A stretch of 64,000 nt of DNA from Cyathus striatus (lineage: Eukaryota; Basidiomycota; Agaricomycetes; Agaricales; Nidulariaceae): assembly GCA_025738555.1 (NCBI GenBank), contig JAOVFP010000009.1, positions 4,154,001 to 4,218,000 of the forward strand, in the 5' to 3' direction. The position numbers and the translations under genes were made by a program. Shown here piece by piece: positions 23,000 to 32,829 of this stretch (its first letter is position 1; every line of letters starts with the position of its first letter). The notes under the pieces were generated by a model. The model made no database searches. It saw only the letters and a list, made by a program, of their open reading frames with translations, and was not told where the DNA came from.

Positions 23000-24930
23000 C
23001 TGACTTTTCGATCCGTTCTCGTTGTCTCTAATACTTTCAATCTTGTCTCTTCTCTAGTTGTATACTTCTCTTCGTTCGTCTACTTGGTGTAACTTAAAGA
23101 CAGATAAAAAAGCGTAAGCCACATGCCGTCCATCGACCAGACATCATATACAACTCACCAACGCACGTTTCTTCTTATCACCAAAAAAAAGCACTCCACA
23201 AAAGAATAAGCAGAGGGGGTGTATGTCACAGGTGGAGCAAAGAGCAGGGGAGAGTGAGGAAGGTGGGGTGTAACGCGAAAGAGAGAGGGAGGGGAAAAAC
23301 CTGGAAAGGGGATTCAAATCGAATCAATTTGCTCGTGTGCCCATTAAATCAATCCATTCAGATCTCAGATCTCTGGCTAGAATTTTGTCGTCGTGTGCCG
23401 ATCATAACATCATGTGACTCGGTGGGGGAAACGGCCGGTTGAATTTGGAAGAGTGCGCCTTGGAACTTGGCTCCAGTACGCCCAGGACACAAGCTCGTCG
23501 ACTCGAGAGGCTTGCATTTGGGGTAGTTCTCTTTTCTTTGAGTACTATTTACACAGACCAAACGCATTTACAACGCATTCGACTCCTTCTTCCTATCACA
23601 TCCCAACTCATATTCAGCGCTCAGCTGCCACAGCAACCAATACACCAAACCCAACGCAGTAAAAACCACCCCCCTCCCATCCTCCGCTGTCAGAATCCAC
23701 ACGTGCATCTCCATCTATCCACCTTCTTCAGTTCCCGCCACACCCCGAATGGTTTCAAGAACTCTACAAGAACCTAAGATCGTCTAAACATAGCACGAAC
23801 GTGCGTCGGCTTTATCCTCGGCAAACCGTTGCCCCGCCTTGACATGTGCATGATTTATCATATCTTGGCGAATGTGGGCTTTCTAAATGGGGCGATTGTC
23901 GGTCTAGACCCCCGTGTGGAGAACTTCTCTGCGTGCAGTCGAAGACGCAAAGGTGCACCAGCAAAGTGACGAGTTGACGTGTACATGTTCCGTGCGTGAA
24001 GAATCGGGTTGCGTATGGACTCATACGCGCTTTCATCTAGCTGATCCTACACTACTGGAAGATCTAGTGGCAACATACTTCACGGAGACTTGAACTTAGC
24101 ACCATAATCACCTTATTGCTCACCGAAAACCCTCAATACAGGCTTTCATCTCTTTAAATTCCATCTATCACTCCCGGTTGATCCCTACATTGCGGGAAAA
24201 TTACTTCAGTCTGTGAACGCTTCGTACACCTTTTTCATTTTCACATTATCGGATCAGTGCACTTGGTCAATGAGATATTTACCTGGTGATCGTTTAATGG
24301 AGGAAATTAAGGGATCGATGAATAATTGAGGTATTAAGGCCCCTCCTCGTAGCCTTCTCAACAGCTGATATCCCAATCACGTTCTTTCTACAGCAAAAAA
24401 CTTGACGAAAGCCAGAGCGAGTAATGCTATTAACAATCCTTGAAACCTGTATTTCCCACTATCACAGTAAGCCCATTTCGATGCGCAGTTTAATTTAAAA
24501 ATTTCGTGATTGCCACATCTTATCTCATATTCGGATATCTTGATCCTCCTACATCGGTCTAGGTGGACTATTGCATTATTCACCAGGACCGAGGGCACCT
24601 GCGTATCGCTCTCGGTGAAAAAAACTCGGCGAAAAGACGTATCAACTCAACACCAAACAATACAACGTCTGCCCACTTGTAAAATATGCCCGAGCCACAC
24701 AGTAAAGTATACTCCGTACGGCTCAGTAAGTAATTATACCCGCTTATCTCGGTGACCGAATCCTCAAAATAATTGGCTGCGGTTTAATTTACGATTTTAT
24801 ATGTACTAGCAGCAGGTACACTGGACTGTCCTCTAGAAAAGCGTAATACTACCTTCACGCCTTACAGTAACTCCATCAGCGCATCAGTAGCACAAGGTAG
24901 TAAGCAGCACATGTTCGTAAATTCCAGGTA
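23000..24930. other. PHO84 upstream region and gene-poor DNA
   Basis: Bases 23000-23400 should contain the transporter promoter and 5' UTR: purine-rich GAGAG tracts, no clear TATA box, and no convincing CACGTG/CACGTT PHO-type site noted. The remainder to 24.9 kb has only short, motif-free open frames. Confidence 0.4.
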
Positions 24931-24939
24931 CCCACCTTC

Positions 24940-25515
24940 CAATGAAGCATAAGCTTCAAACCCAATCACCAACTACCTCATCCCTCCTGCCAACGTGGAT
25001 TCGCCTCATCTACCTACCCAGTCCCTGCATACTTATCACTGTTGACAAGCATTAGCTTCAAACACAATCAACAACCTGCCAATCTAACCTCGAATACCCC
25101 GCCAGCACGTGTCTATCAAACGTAGATGTCCCCCAAATTTTCGCGCAGATCAGCAAAACTCCCTCACTGCTGTCCTCGTTCGCGGAGTCGTACGTCAAAG
25201 TAGGTTTAACTTACGATGCATGAACTATGAAGCCATTCAATATCAATCCAGCAGGAAAGATTCGATATAGTTATCGATTTCGCTCAGTGACAAGGATGAG
25301 GATCAACTGATGATCAGCGGGGAGAACGTCGAAGTGGGTTTGGGTTAAGGTACGCGGACTATGAAGTCATTCGAACCCACCTGTGGAGGATACCGGATGC
25401 TACATCTGTATTCTTCTTAACAAGTGACCCTGACGCGTTGACGGAGAAGAGTGGAAATGTAGTACATAGAGGTATTTATATCTCGAACGTGCGTTCTGCC
25501 TGATTTTTTTTACGG
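24940..25515. repeat. Diverged duplicated segment, copy a
   Basis: Shares scattered blocks with 26160-26500, in the same order: AAGCATTAGCTTCAAACACA, ACTATGAAGTCATTCGA, ACGGAGAAGAGT and TATTTATATCTCGAACGTGC. Within copy a, the first two blocks occur twice each. The shared TATTTATA-containing end looks promoter-like, so this could be a duplicated gene 5' region. Confidence 0.6.
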
Positions 25516-25544
25516 TGCTCTAACGACGGAAAGTGACAGGTCAA

Positions 25545-26155
25545 AAGTAATGGTAACACTTCGCCGTGGCGTCGATGACGATGATTGTGAATCAGGAACG
25601 TTGTCGAGAATATTGTGCGTGATAACAGCTGGTCCTACTTTAACTTACATGGTACTCCAAGAGCTATTTATCTCCTCAGAAAGTGTACTCCAATCATCGA
25701 TGATCTCAAGGCCGTTGCTACCCAAAATGATGTAAGTGTATTTCATTCGATGCTGGCAGCAAGCGAGCTTGTTCATGAGAGCACTCCGCTACGGAGAACC
25801 CATCAAATCTACCGAACGCCCTACTCTAGAGTGGCTCGGCCGGTATCGCGCTCGTACAATGGTCAATACGGGTATTTGAACGTTCAAATTTCGACTATAC
25901 ACTTGGCCTGTAAATGACTAGAGAATCAATCCGAAAAAAGGAAATAATGCAAAGGCGAAATTCAACTGTATTGAGCAAATCCGAAGGTTCCTCTGTCAAG
26001 GGCGTAGCTTCTGCCTGAATAAGTAACTATTTTCTGAGATAATCGTTCGGTTTCTCTCGGCCATGAACCCGCGAATCACTTAAATGGGCTTCATAAACGA
26101 AATGGAAAGCAGATACCGACGTACCGTATAGCATTCTTATCTTGAAAGCATACGC
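25545..26155. other. Possible exon of an unknown gene (+), otherwise no gene
   Basis: Bases 25615-25733 (+) keep one frame open (reading SYFNLHGTPRAIYLLRK) and end at a good donor (AATGAT|GTAAGT). They lie shortly after the promoter-like end of copy a. No family is recognised, and no downstream exon could be joined. The rest of the interval shows nothing. Confidence 0.25.
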
Positions 26156-26159
26156 ATCC

Positions 26160-26500
26160 TTACGCACTAGCTTCATCGTTGCACCAGTAAGTGGCAGATA
26201 CCTATCTACCTATTAAGCATTAGCTTGAAACACAACCAGCGGCTACGATATCTGCGAAAGGGGTTCCGTAACAGCCACTCGGTCAGCGCAATCTATTGAA
26301 CCCTGAAAAGTGGAGTCCCCGCTGCTCAAAAAATTTAACGTATCGTCGTTGCCGTTAAATGTTCAACAAGCTTTCGTTTAAAGTACACCAGGTATGAAGT
26401 CATTCGATTTCAATTCAAGGAATGATGCTATACTCGACATGTGGCTCTGAACGGAGAAGAGTCTAGGTATGTATTTATATCTCGAACGTGCGTTCCGTAA
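26160..26500. repeat. Diverged duplicated segment, copy b
   Basis: Counterpart of 24940-25515, with the same ordered blocks ending in TATTTATATCTCGAACGTGC. It is shorter by about 200 bases. Confidence 0.6.
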
Positions 26501-27280
26501 CATATGATCTTTTAAAACGAAATCATTGGAGTACACTGGACCGACGGAACTGGGCTAGAAATATCGCATGGTCGTAGCATAAAAAAGAAGCTCGATGACG
26601 TTGGGCCTGTTCTATTAGATCAAGGACATTAATATGGGATGCGTTTACATAACCAATGTCTAGTTACTTCTGTGTGACCTTCGAGCAAAATTGTGCCATC
26701 AGCTTTACCTTACTTTAAGTTCTACGCTTGAATAGTGCTCCGAAAGCTAATTATCCTTCCGGATACTCTAATCTTAAGAGAGCTTATGATAGAGGATTCC
26801 GTATCGCAGTTTAAGACTTCAGTCCACGAACAATATGAACCCATTGACTTTACTTCAACAAGTAAGTGTGTCGTTTTTGCATGTAACTTACTGGCCACTT
26901 ACTACTATTATTGGAGTAACTTATATTATGACGATGGTTATCCCAACCGATTTACTTCATTACGGGTAATTTGTGTCGGTGTGTAATCACTATCAAATTG
27001 TCGCGTTCAACGTTGTCAGACTCGCCTCGCTTGCAGCGTGGACAAGGCAAGGACAAATTTCAAATAAATAAACATAGGCGTTTTGCACTTCAATTGAACG
27101 TTATCAGCGAGTTCATCAGTACAATCGATCCTGGTTTCAACCGATACATCCATCTTTTGTATGCTGCATCCACTAATGGATAACTTGACTAATTTATCAC
27201 ATAAACGCGTGATGTATGTCTGTTTCTTTTTAATTCAATAGAAATCAGCTCATGGGTTACATTTATCTCCCAAAAACAGT
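26501..27280. other. Upstream of F-box copy 2, no gene assigned
   Basis: No recognisable coding sequence. The 3' edge ends CCCAAAAACAG, a plausible 3' splice site just before the F-box frame, so an unlocated first exon of that gene may lie here. Confidence 0.35.
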
Positions 27281-29870
27281 GTGCCGTACGAAAAATGCCT
27301 AACCTGTAGCGGTCCAAGTGATCCACAGTTTATCATACCAAATATCAGAGATACTCTCAACGATTTACGCAACAATTCCTTTCCTACTGGGGAGAAATAC
27401 GTATCGACAATGAATGTCGTTTCACAGGCAAATTCAGATGTGATTCGACTCGATGAAGAGATTCGGAAGCTTCAGGAATCTTTAACAGCACTTCAATCTC
27501 AGCGCGAAGAGCTTTACCGTTTCCTTACACATCAGCACAGTCTCCTTGCACCAATCCGAAAGCTTCCAGTTGAGCTACTAACTAAAAATTTTCTTATCTG
27601 TCGTGATTCCGCCGATGAAAACGCAAAGTACGAGATCCACAGCCGGATACCTGATCCAATCCCGGCGCTCAAGAAAATCAGAGACCTTTTTAGTGTTTCA
27701 GTTCACTGGCGTTCTGTAATACTTTCCTCGCCTTCAATTTGGGCAAAGATGGTCGTCAGTAGTTATATTCATGGACCTGATAAGACAATGAGCCGTCTTG
27801 CAGAGTTATGCATACAAAGATCGGCGGAGACACCATTGCAAATTTATTTCAGTCTATCGACTCCAGGAAACATGGACACTCGATGCAGGCAGTTATTTGC
27901 GCGATGTGCGCACCGATGGGAGACGATCAACGCGAGAATGGACACCCTCGAAGCAATCTTTCATCATATCCCAGAGGACATGTCACTCACCTCGCTGAGA
28001 TCGTTATTTCTGAACAGTTTTAGTGCTGGAGGGGACTGGACTATTTCATTCAAGCCAGCTCCAAAACTCACAGATATCTATATGGGACGTATTCGAAACC
28101 CATTGGAAAACTTGGTTGGTCTCCCTTGGTCCCAAATCACCGATCTGGTATCTATCAACTGCGTATTCGAACCTCATGAACTTTCCACGTTGTTCAAACG
28201 CATGCGGAGTCTTGTCTCTCTCACCTTCTTTGGGATTACCAACGCGCATGGAAATGAACCTATTGTTATACCACAGGTACAGGTATACACAATAGAAGTT
28301 TTATTTGATAGCGCCTTTCAGGTGTCGAATCTACTATCGGCATTTACGTTGCCCAATCTTAAAAAATTGCATTTGCTATGTCGTTCTTGGGACATTATAG
28401 ATCACACACCCGAGATCATAAGATTTTGTCAGCGATCAGGATTTATTTTGGAAAACCTGGTACTACGCACAGTTCCCTTAAGCGAGTGGTGCAAAACTCC
28501 AGAGTTAAAGAATGTAAAGTGTTTGGAGATGAGCGAGCAACACGATATAACTGAAAACCTCCGCTGGTTAACGAAAGCAAAACTTGAAGCGCAAGATGAT
28601 GATGCGCCATCAAACTCGCCATGGTATTCTTTCGATACTGCCGGCTACCCGGAACCTGGTCATACCCAGAACCTGGTCAATCTTCATCTTGTCGCTTTCA
28701 CAATCGCTTTCTGCCCAGTTTTTTTGCACATATTTGTAGTTAGCTATTATAGTAACATAATGCTCAATTTTTGTGGTGAGAGCATGTCTGGTTACTGAGA
28801 AATGTTGCAATGAGTATGTGATTCCGATCAAAGTTGGCTAAATTTAGCATGCAGATTCTCACACGCTTTCTCGAAGACAATTTCTCTGCATTTTCCATCC
28901 CCATCCTTGTACAACATAATGTTGTGTAGCTATTTTCGAGCACCCTTTATTCAATGGAGCATCTTATAATGTAATAATTGCTATATATCTTAGGTTATAA
29001 TGCTAGTTTTTAGTATAGTAGTAGCAGAATAACAATTTAGAGCATATATATGAAAATCAATACACCACTTGAACAGCATACCTGAAGAGACTTAGACTTC
29101 TGGAAGTGGATATATATGTATGAACCATCACAGAACATCATAGATCAGATTTTTTGCGATTTTATTTGCAGTGGTATGCATAGATATGATATGCATGGCT
29201 TATGTCGTTCTTTATGGTCTATTGAGGATAATTTTAAGTTACAGACTAAATGAAGCCAATAATTCAACTTAAATAGGATGTATCTATGTCTTAATATTGT
29301 AGCAAGTCCGCACGAAAGCTGTAGCTTCAATAGAAACATTATACAATGGCAATAAGACTGAAAACAACATACTCGTTAGTGACATCAATGAGTTCTAAGC
29401 TTAGTCAAAGCTTAGTAATTAATACTAGCCGAGACCCTGTCAGGGTTATATATGCGCTGACCAGGTTCCGGTTACCAAAATTGTCAGGAGACTTCAGAAT
29501 AAAAATATTCATAGCACATTGAAGAGAACCTCAAAAATTCTGATTCAAAGTGTGATAGAATCTAAATTAAATACATAATGCAGCACACACATTTTATGTT
29601 CGAAAAATAGACACTGGAATGGACAATTCACATTTTACGCTAGAGTGACCAGGATCTAGATCGGCGGCAGTACCATATTTCCACATTTGGAAATATTGAA
29701 CTTGGAAGAAACGTGCGATCCAAGTGGCGTTGTTGTTAAACTGATTTCTATGCTGAAGACTTGACTTCCCCAACCAGAAGCACTTTCCACTGCAATCTTT
29801 GAGGACATCAGTTACCTTCAAACAGTGAATGTTCGCTTTTCCTGGAGTTTACCACCTGACGAGCATGATA
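27281..29870 (+). pseudogene. F-box/LRR-like protein, copy 2, interrupted and truncated
   Basis: Paralogue of the pseudogene at 15.9-17.6 kb, in the opposite orientation. The frame from 27281 gives KCLTCSG, a coiled coil (LDEEIRKLQESLTALQSQRE), an F-box-like helix (LLAPIRKLPVELLTKNFLIC) and leucine-rich segments to about 28636 (WYSFDT). It is interrupted there by a 1033-bp element and resumes at 29673 with IFPHLEILNLEETCDPSG through LPPDEHD (one in-frame TGA near 29750). Homology to copy 1 stops at 29870, where a TTAGGG tract begins, so the last 40 or so residues are missing. Unlike copy 1, the Arg codon before CAHRWE is intact. The frame begins at a GTG after a CAG, and the true start is probably in an upstream exon. 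The product would be truncated. Confidence 0.85.
28638..29670. mobile_element. TA-flanked TIR element inside the F-box gene
   Basis: Flanked by TA (28636-28637 and 29671-29672). The left end reads CTGCCGGCTACCCGGAACCT then GGTCA. The right end, reverse-complemented, reads CTGCCGCCGATCTAGATCCT then GGTCA. Deleting the element plus one TA restores TTCGATACCATATTTCC, which matches the uninterrupted paralogue at about 16.22 kb (TTCCGATACCATATTTCC). An internal CCGGAACCTGGTCA inverted pair lies at 28651 and 29475. No transposase is seen. The TA duplication suggests a Tc1/mariner-type non-autonomous element. Confidence 0.88.
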
Positions 29871-29880
29871 GGGTTAGGGT
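29871..29880 (+). repeat. Telomeric repeat tract at the F-box breakpoint
   Basis: GGGTTAGGGT, joined directly to the broken F-box gene (CATGATA|GGGTTAGGGT). TTAGGG reads outward from the F-box side, as expected if that side had once been a chromosome end. Confidence 0.8.
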
Positions 29881-29924
29881 AGGATATTTCTCTCACACCA
29901 AGAAGCGTTGAGAAGAAGGCAGAT

Positions 29925-29988
29925 GCTAAAGGCACTGGGGATTCAATCCCAGTGAAGCACCTTTCGTCTTTATAGACTCGTCAGTAGC
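29925..29988 (-). ncRNA. Hammerhead ribozyme 1
   Basis: Read on the minus strand from 29988: stem I strand GCUA; core CUGACGA; stem II GUCU-AUAA-AGAC; core GAA; the A-U pair and short stem III (AGG/CCU) topped by a CACUGGG/CCCAGUG hairpin with a 5-base bulge; then cleavage nucleotide U and the returning stem I strand UAGC. All invariant core positions (CUGANGA, GAA, A15.1-U16.1, H17) are satisfied. Hammerheads are known in Penelope-like elements, and a Penelope-type RT lies upstream on the same strand. Self-cleavage is predicted after the U preceding UAGC. Confidence 0.88.
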
Positions 29989-30016
29989 TTGTTTCTGTCT
30001 TTTGCGGAGTAAATTC

Positions 30017-30029
30017 TTAGGGTTAGGGT
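30017..30029 (+). repeat. Telomeric repeat tract between the ribozymes
   Basis: TTAGGGTTAGGGT separates the two hammerhead units. It is in the same orientation as the tract at 29871, so each ribozyme unit is followed on its minus-strand 3' side by CCCTAA repeat. Confidence 0.85.
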
Positions 30030-30090
30030 GGATGAACAAATCGGCCGAAGGTCGATTTGTGAATACGATAAGCTGAGTGAGGCGAGAGTA

Positions 30091-30153
30091 GCTAAAGAAG
30101 CTGGGGATTTCTACCCAGCAAGCTCCTTTCGTCTTTATAGACTCTTCAGTAGC
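30091..30153 (-). ncRNA. Hammerhead ribozyme 2
   Basis: Read on the minus strand from 30153: GCUA, core CUGAAGA, the same stem II GUCU-AUAA-AGAC, core GAA, stem III A-G-G-A paired with U-U-C-U and topped by GCUGGG/CCCAGC, then U and UAGC. Relative to ribozyme 1, the variable core base (C to A) and the stem III hairpin changed, and pairing is preserved by compensatory substitutions. This supports selection on, or common descent of, the fold. The flanks outside the ribozyme are only partly similar. Confidence 0.88.
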
Positions 30154-30199
30154 TTTTTCTGACTTCAAAAGGAAGTTTTTCTCGCGATATACCATTCGA

Positions 30200-30950
30200 C
30201 GATAGGGCTTTGACTCAAGGTCCCCTCTACGCCGGGTTATCTTACCAATATATGACCGTTCCCGAGTCTTATGACAAGAGTCCGTCTTTTTTATCTACCA
30301 ATAACGATTCAAAGGTAGAGGCGCGGGGCTTAGCGCCTAGACGGAGCGCCCATTCCGACCCGGATTAGGCTTACTCGTTGTTCGTGCTGTGCTCGAGACG
30401 CGATCAGGTCGTATCTCTGGCCAATCGGCCTTCTGGATGCTGTGGGTACCATCAGCAATGCCCGAGGTAGCTGTACCCAGTGTAGGCTCCGCGCACGGGC
30501 CATACCAGGTTACTTAAACGACGGGGTACTAGAAATCTAAAGTACTTAACCTCTGAGGCGCCCCGAGGGGCGTCTATGCCTAAACGCTCTTTGAGCGTCT
30601 TTATTTTAGTCACGTGACTTACCTTATTTCCCCACGAAATGTGAGTTTTCGAAAACACTTTTCCGAGATCGCCGAAACTATTCCCAGGCCCGGCCGAAGC
30701 CGAAGGGCGCGTAAACAAGACGCCCCACGGGCGTCTCCATAATAAAGACGCCGGGGCCCCTCTGGCGCCCCCTGGTACTAAAGTACGTTGAAATTTTACT
30801 AAGTGTTTAGCGCTGACAAGGCGCTACGCCCTAGTGGGCGCTTGAAAAAGGTTAAGCCTACGGTTAGGTAGGGGTTAAGTTGGGTTACTGTTAGATAGAG
30901 TTACGCATCAAATTAAATAGATGTATATTATATCTTGAACCATGAGACTT
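30200..30950 (-). other. Non-coding, structured region of the Penelope-like element
   Basis: GC-richer than its surroundings. It contains several strong hairpins: GGCGCCCCGAGGGGCGTC (about 30558), AACGCTCTTTGAGCGTCT (about 30583), GACGCCCCACGGGCGTC (about 30719), GACGCCGGGGCCCCTCTGGC (about 30749) and AGCGCTGACAAGGCGCT (about 30810). Several abut TCTTTATT or AATAAAGACG. A minus open frame at 30718-30452 has no recognisable motif. The likely role is the untranslated part of a Penelope-like element, between its telomere-like 3' junction and the ribozymes. Confidence 0.5.
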
Positions 30951-30952
30951 AC

Positions 30953-30968
30953 GGGTTTGGGTTAGGGG
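30953..30968 (+). repeat. Degenerate telomeric repeat at the Penelope 3' end
   Basis: GGGTTTGGGTTAGGGG. It lies about 20 bases beyond the stop codon of the Penelope-like ORF (minus strand). The element therefore has almost no 3' UTR before telomere-like DNA, where it would read CCCCTAACCCAAACCC. Confidence 0.7.
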
Positions 30969-30989
30969 TTTATCAAGCCACCTCCTGGC

Positions 30990-32594
30990 TCATCTTCGTT
31001 GATAAGACTCTGCGAGTCTACCGAATTCTGGATGTACCTCCGGAGTAGGGCTCCGGTTGTAATAGTGAGGATAAATAATTTCCTCTTCGTCTTCTCCCAT
31101 GTGAGTTGATGGTGTTGTCTGAGACCTGTCAGCAACACTATGTGAAATTAAAGGCTCACTACTTTGAATCGTAGGTACGATACCACTGTTATCAGTGAGT
31201 TCTTCATCCAACTTTTGGAAAACTGCTTTCTTCCATGCATTAGCTAGGTCGTATAGATTCTTAGTTCGTTTCCGACTTACAATCCAACGACGCCCGAGTA
31301 TTCCTATCTTTCCTAGATCTGGAACAAACACGTCCTCCCTGACATCCGGGACATCCTCGTTACCACTTGCAGACGTCGTTCGGTCAGTACCAACGGGTGT
31401 GTCTCCCTCCTGTGCGTCTTCACCGCTGCTAAACTCCCAGACCCCGCCCCGGCCCCTCATCAGGGTATCAGCCAGGTTGCGGTGGGGAGACGCAGAACTC
31501 GGATCCGAGGACACGGCACCAGTGTTACTTCCTCCAGTAGGAGGCCCAGCCTGCCTTCCCCTAAGGGCGGGACTTACGTTGCTAGATTTCACTCTGGCGA
31601 ACAGGTCCGCAGCGACATCTGAAAGGTCATGCGGCTCGTTGATCCGGTATTGTGGATAGGGTCTGGATGGGTCATTTGAGTAATTTCCCTCAGCGGCACG
31701 TTCGTACCATTGCTGCCAGTACTCGGTTACAGTTTTTCCTAATTCGATAGCTGAGAACCAATTCCATACATGATTAAATCTGGTTTTTAAGACAAGAACA
31801 CCATCGTCGTGCTCTTCTGTGATATGCGGAGTGAACCGCTTATCCCAACGTTCTTGAATATTTTTCTTACACCAGCTCATGAATAATGCTTGCGGGTAAC
31901 CGCGTGCTAAATAAAGGGTGTTAAGATCCTTTATTGCATCCATATAGTTTTCCTTAGTACTACACAGCACGGCTAGCCGGGATAGTTCACCAATGTAGAC
32001 GCCTCTCTTTACGTCTAACGGATGGTGGCTTACCCATGGAATTCGTTCTCGGTGGTTTCCAGGTTTGACAAACGGCCTCCAGTTAAGGACACCAGATTCT
32101 TTATACAGGTAGGCGTCGAGAAATTGACATCCAAACCCGGAAACTGCCCATTCAATCACACAACCATCGAATTGTACTTTGTTCTTAATTAAATTAAGTG
32201 CCGTGTCCGCTGATTCAGCGTATACGATTGCAAAGCAGTCATCGATGTACCTTCCATAGAAGGCCACGTCGGGGTGACTTTGTACTTGTGAACGTTGTTC
32301 AAAAAACGCTCCATATGGCATCCGCCCGCTCCGGCCTGCCACCGACGCCCATGGGCAGCCCCATGAACCCATGAACTGGTGCCCCTGTGTGGTTCCCACA
32401 CATTCGGGCTGGCTCCTCCATGACAGGGCCATCAGGGTGGGGGTCAGGGACCCCTTTCCCACGCATGTCACGTGACTTCCCGGTGGGTCACGTGTGCCCC
32501 CCCCCCCCTCACCCCTCACCCCAATTCTGATGAATTCTGTAGTCCCATGAGGGGAATGATCAGTTGAGATGAGATGAGTATTGCATAGCCACAT
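30990..32594 (-). pseudogene. Coprina-like Penelope reverse transcriptase, 5'-truncated, no endonuclease
   Basis: The open frame is 534 residues, but homology starts only near 32370. RT motifs: QFMG...LPMGV (present across two frames), FYGRYIDDCFAI (catalytic Asp pair), CQFLDAYLY, then the Penelope-type block KPGNHRERIPWVSHHPLDVK and RGVYIGELSRLAVLCS. The C-terminal part is Ser/Pro-rich and then has LGRRWIVSRKRTKNLYDLAN. There is no GIY-YIG endonuclease after the RT, as in Coprina/Athena elements that attach to telomeres. The N-terminal RT half is absent. An 8-bp tandem duplication (TTCATGGG, near 32363) and a second shift break the frame around the LPMGV motif. Upstream sequence ends in a C-rich tract and CCCTAA repeats. 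Confidence 0.8.
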
Positions 32595-32640
32595 GCCACA
32601 TGTTCATGGCTTATTCAGGCTGTTGACATGCTTCAATGGG

Positions 32641-32667
32641 TAACCCTAACTCCTCCTAACCCCTAAT
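32641..32667 (-). repeat. Telomeric repeats, opposite orientation
   Basis: TAACCCTAACTCCTCCTAAC followed by CCCTAA. The CCCTAA strand reads left to right, so TTAGGG points leftwards, opposite to the tracts at 29.87-30.97 kb. Confidence 0.75.
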
Positions 32668-32813
32668 CTTGATATGTTGAGTAGGGAGTGTTTGAATTCA
32701 AGGTGGAGACATTGCCAGTCTGCAGCAGGTACATTACCATGACATTGATGGGTGGAAACATCTTAAAGTTTGAAGAGTACATTGAACAACCAGGGGTGTT
32801 GGTACAGTAGAGA

Positions 32814-32825
32814 GGTTAGGGTTAG
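32814..32825 (+). repeat. Short telomeric repeat tract
   Basis: GGTTAGGGTTAG, followed by a small inverted repeat (AGCTCTACAT near 32823, ATGTAGAGCT near 32876). It is the last telomere-like tract noticed on this side. Confidence 0.55.
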
Positions 32826-32829
32826 CTCT

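Noticed and set aside
32440..32560. CTGATGA words near the Penelope RT (32525 and, on the minus strand, 31458) as further hammerheads
   Set aside because: Neither is followed by a closable stem II and a GAAA at the right distance, so the core cannot form.
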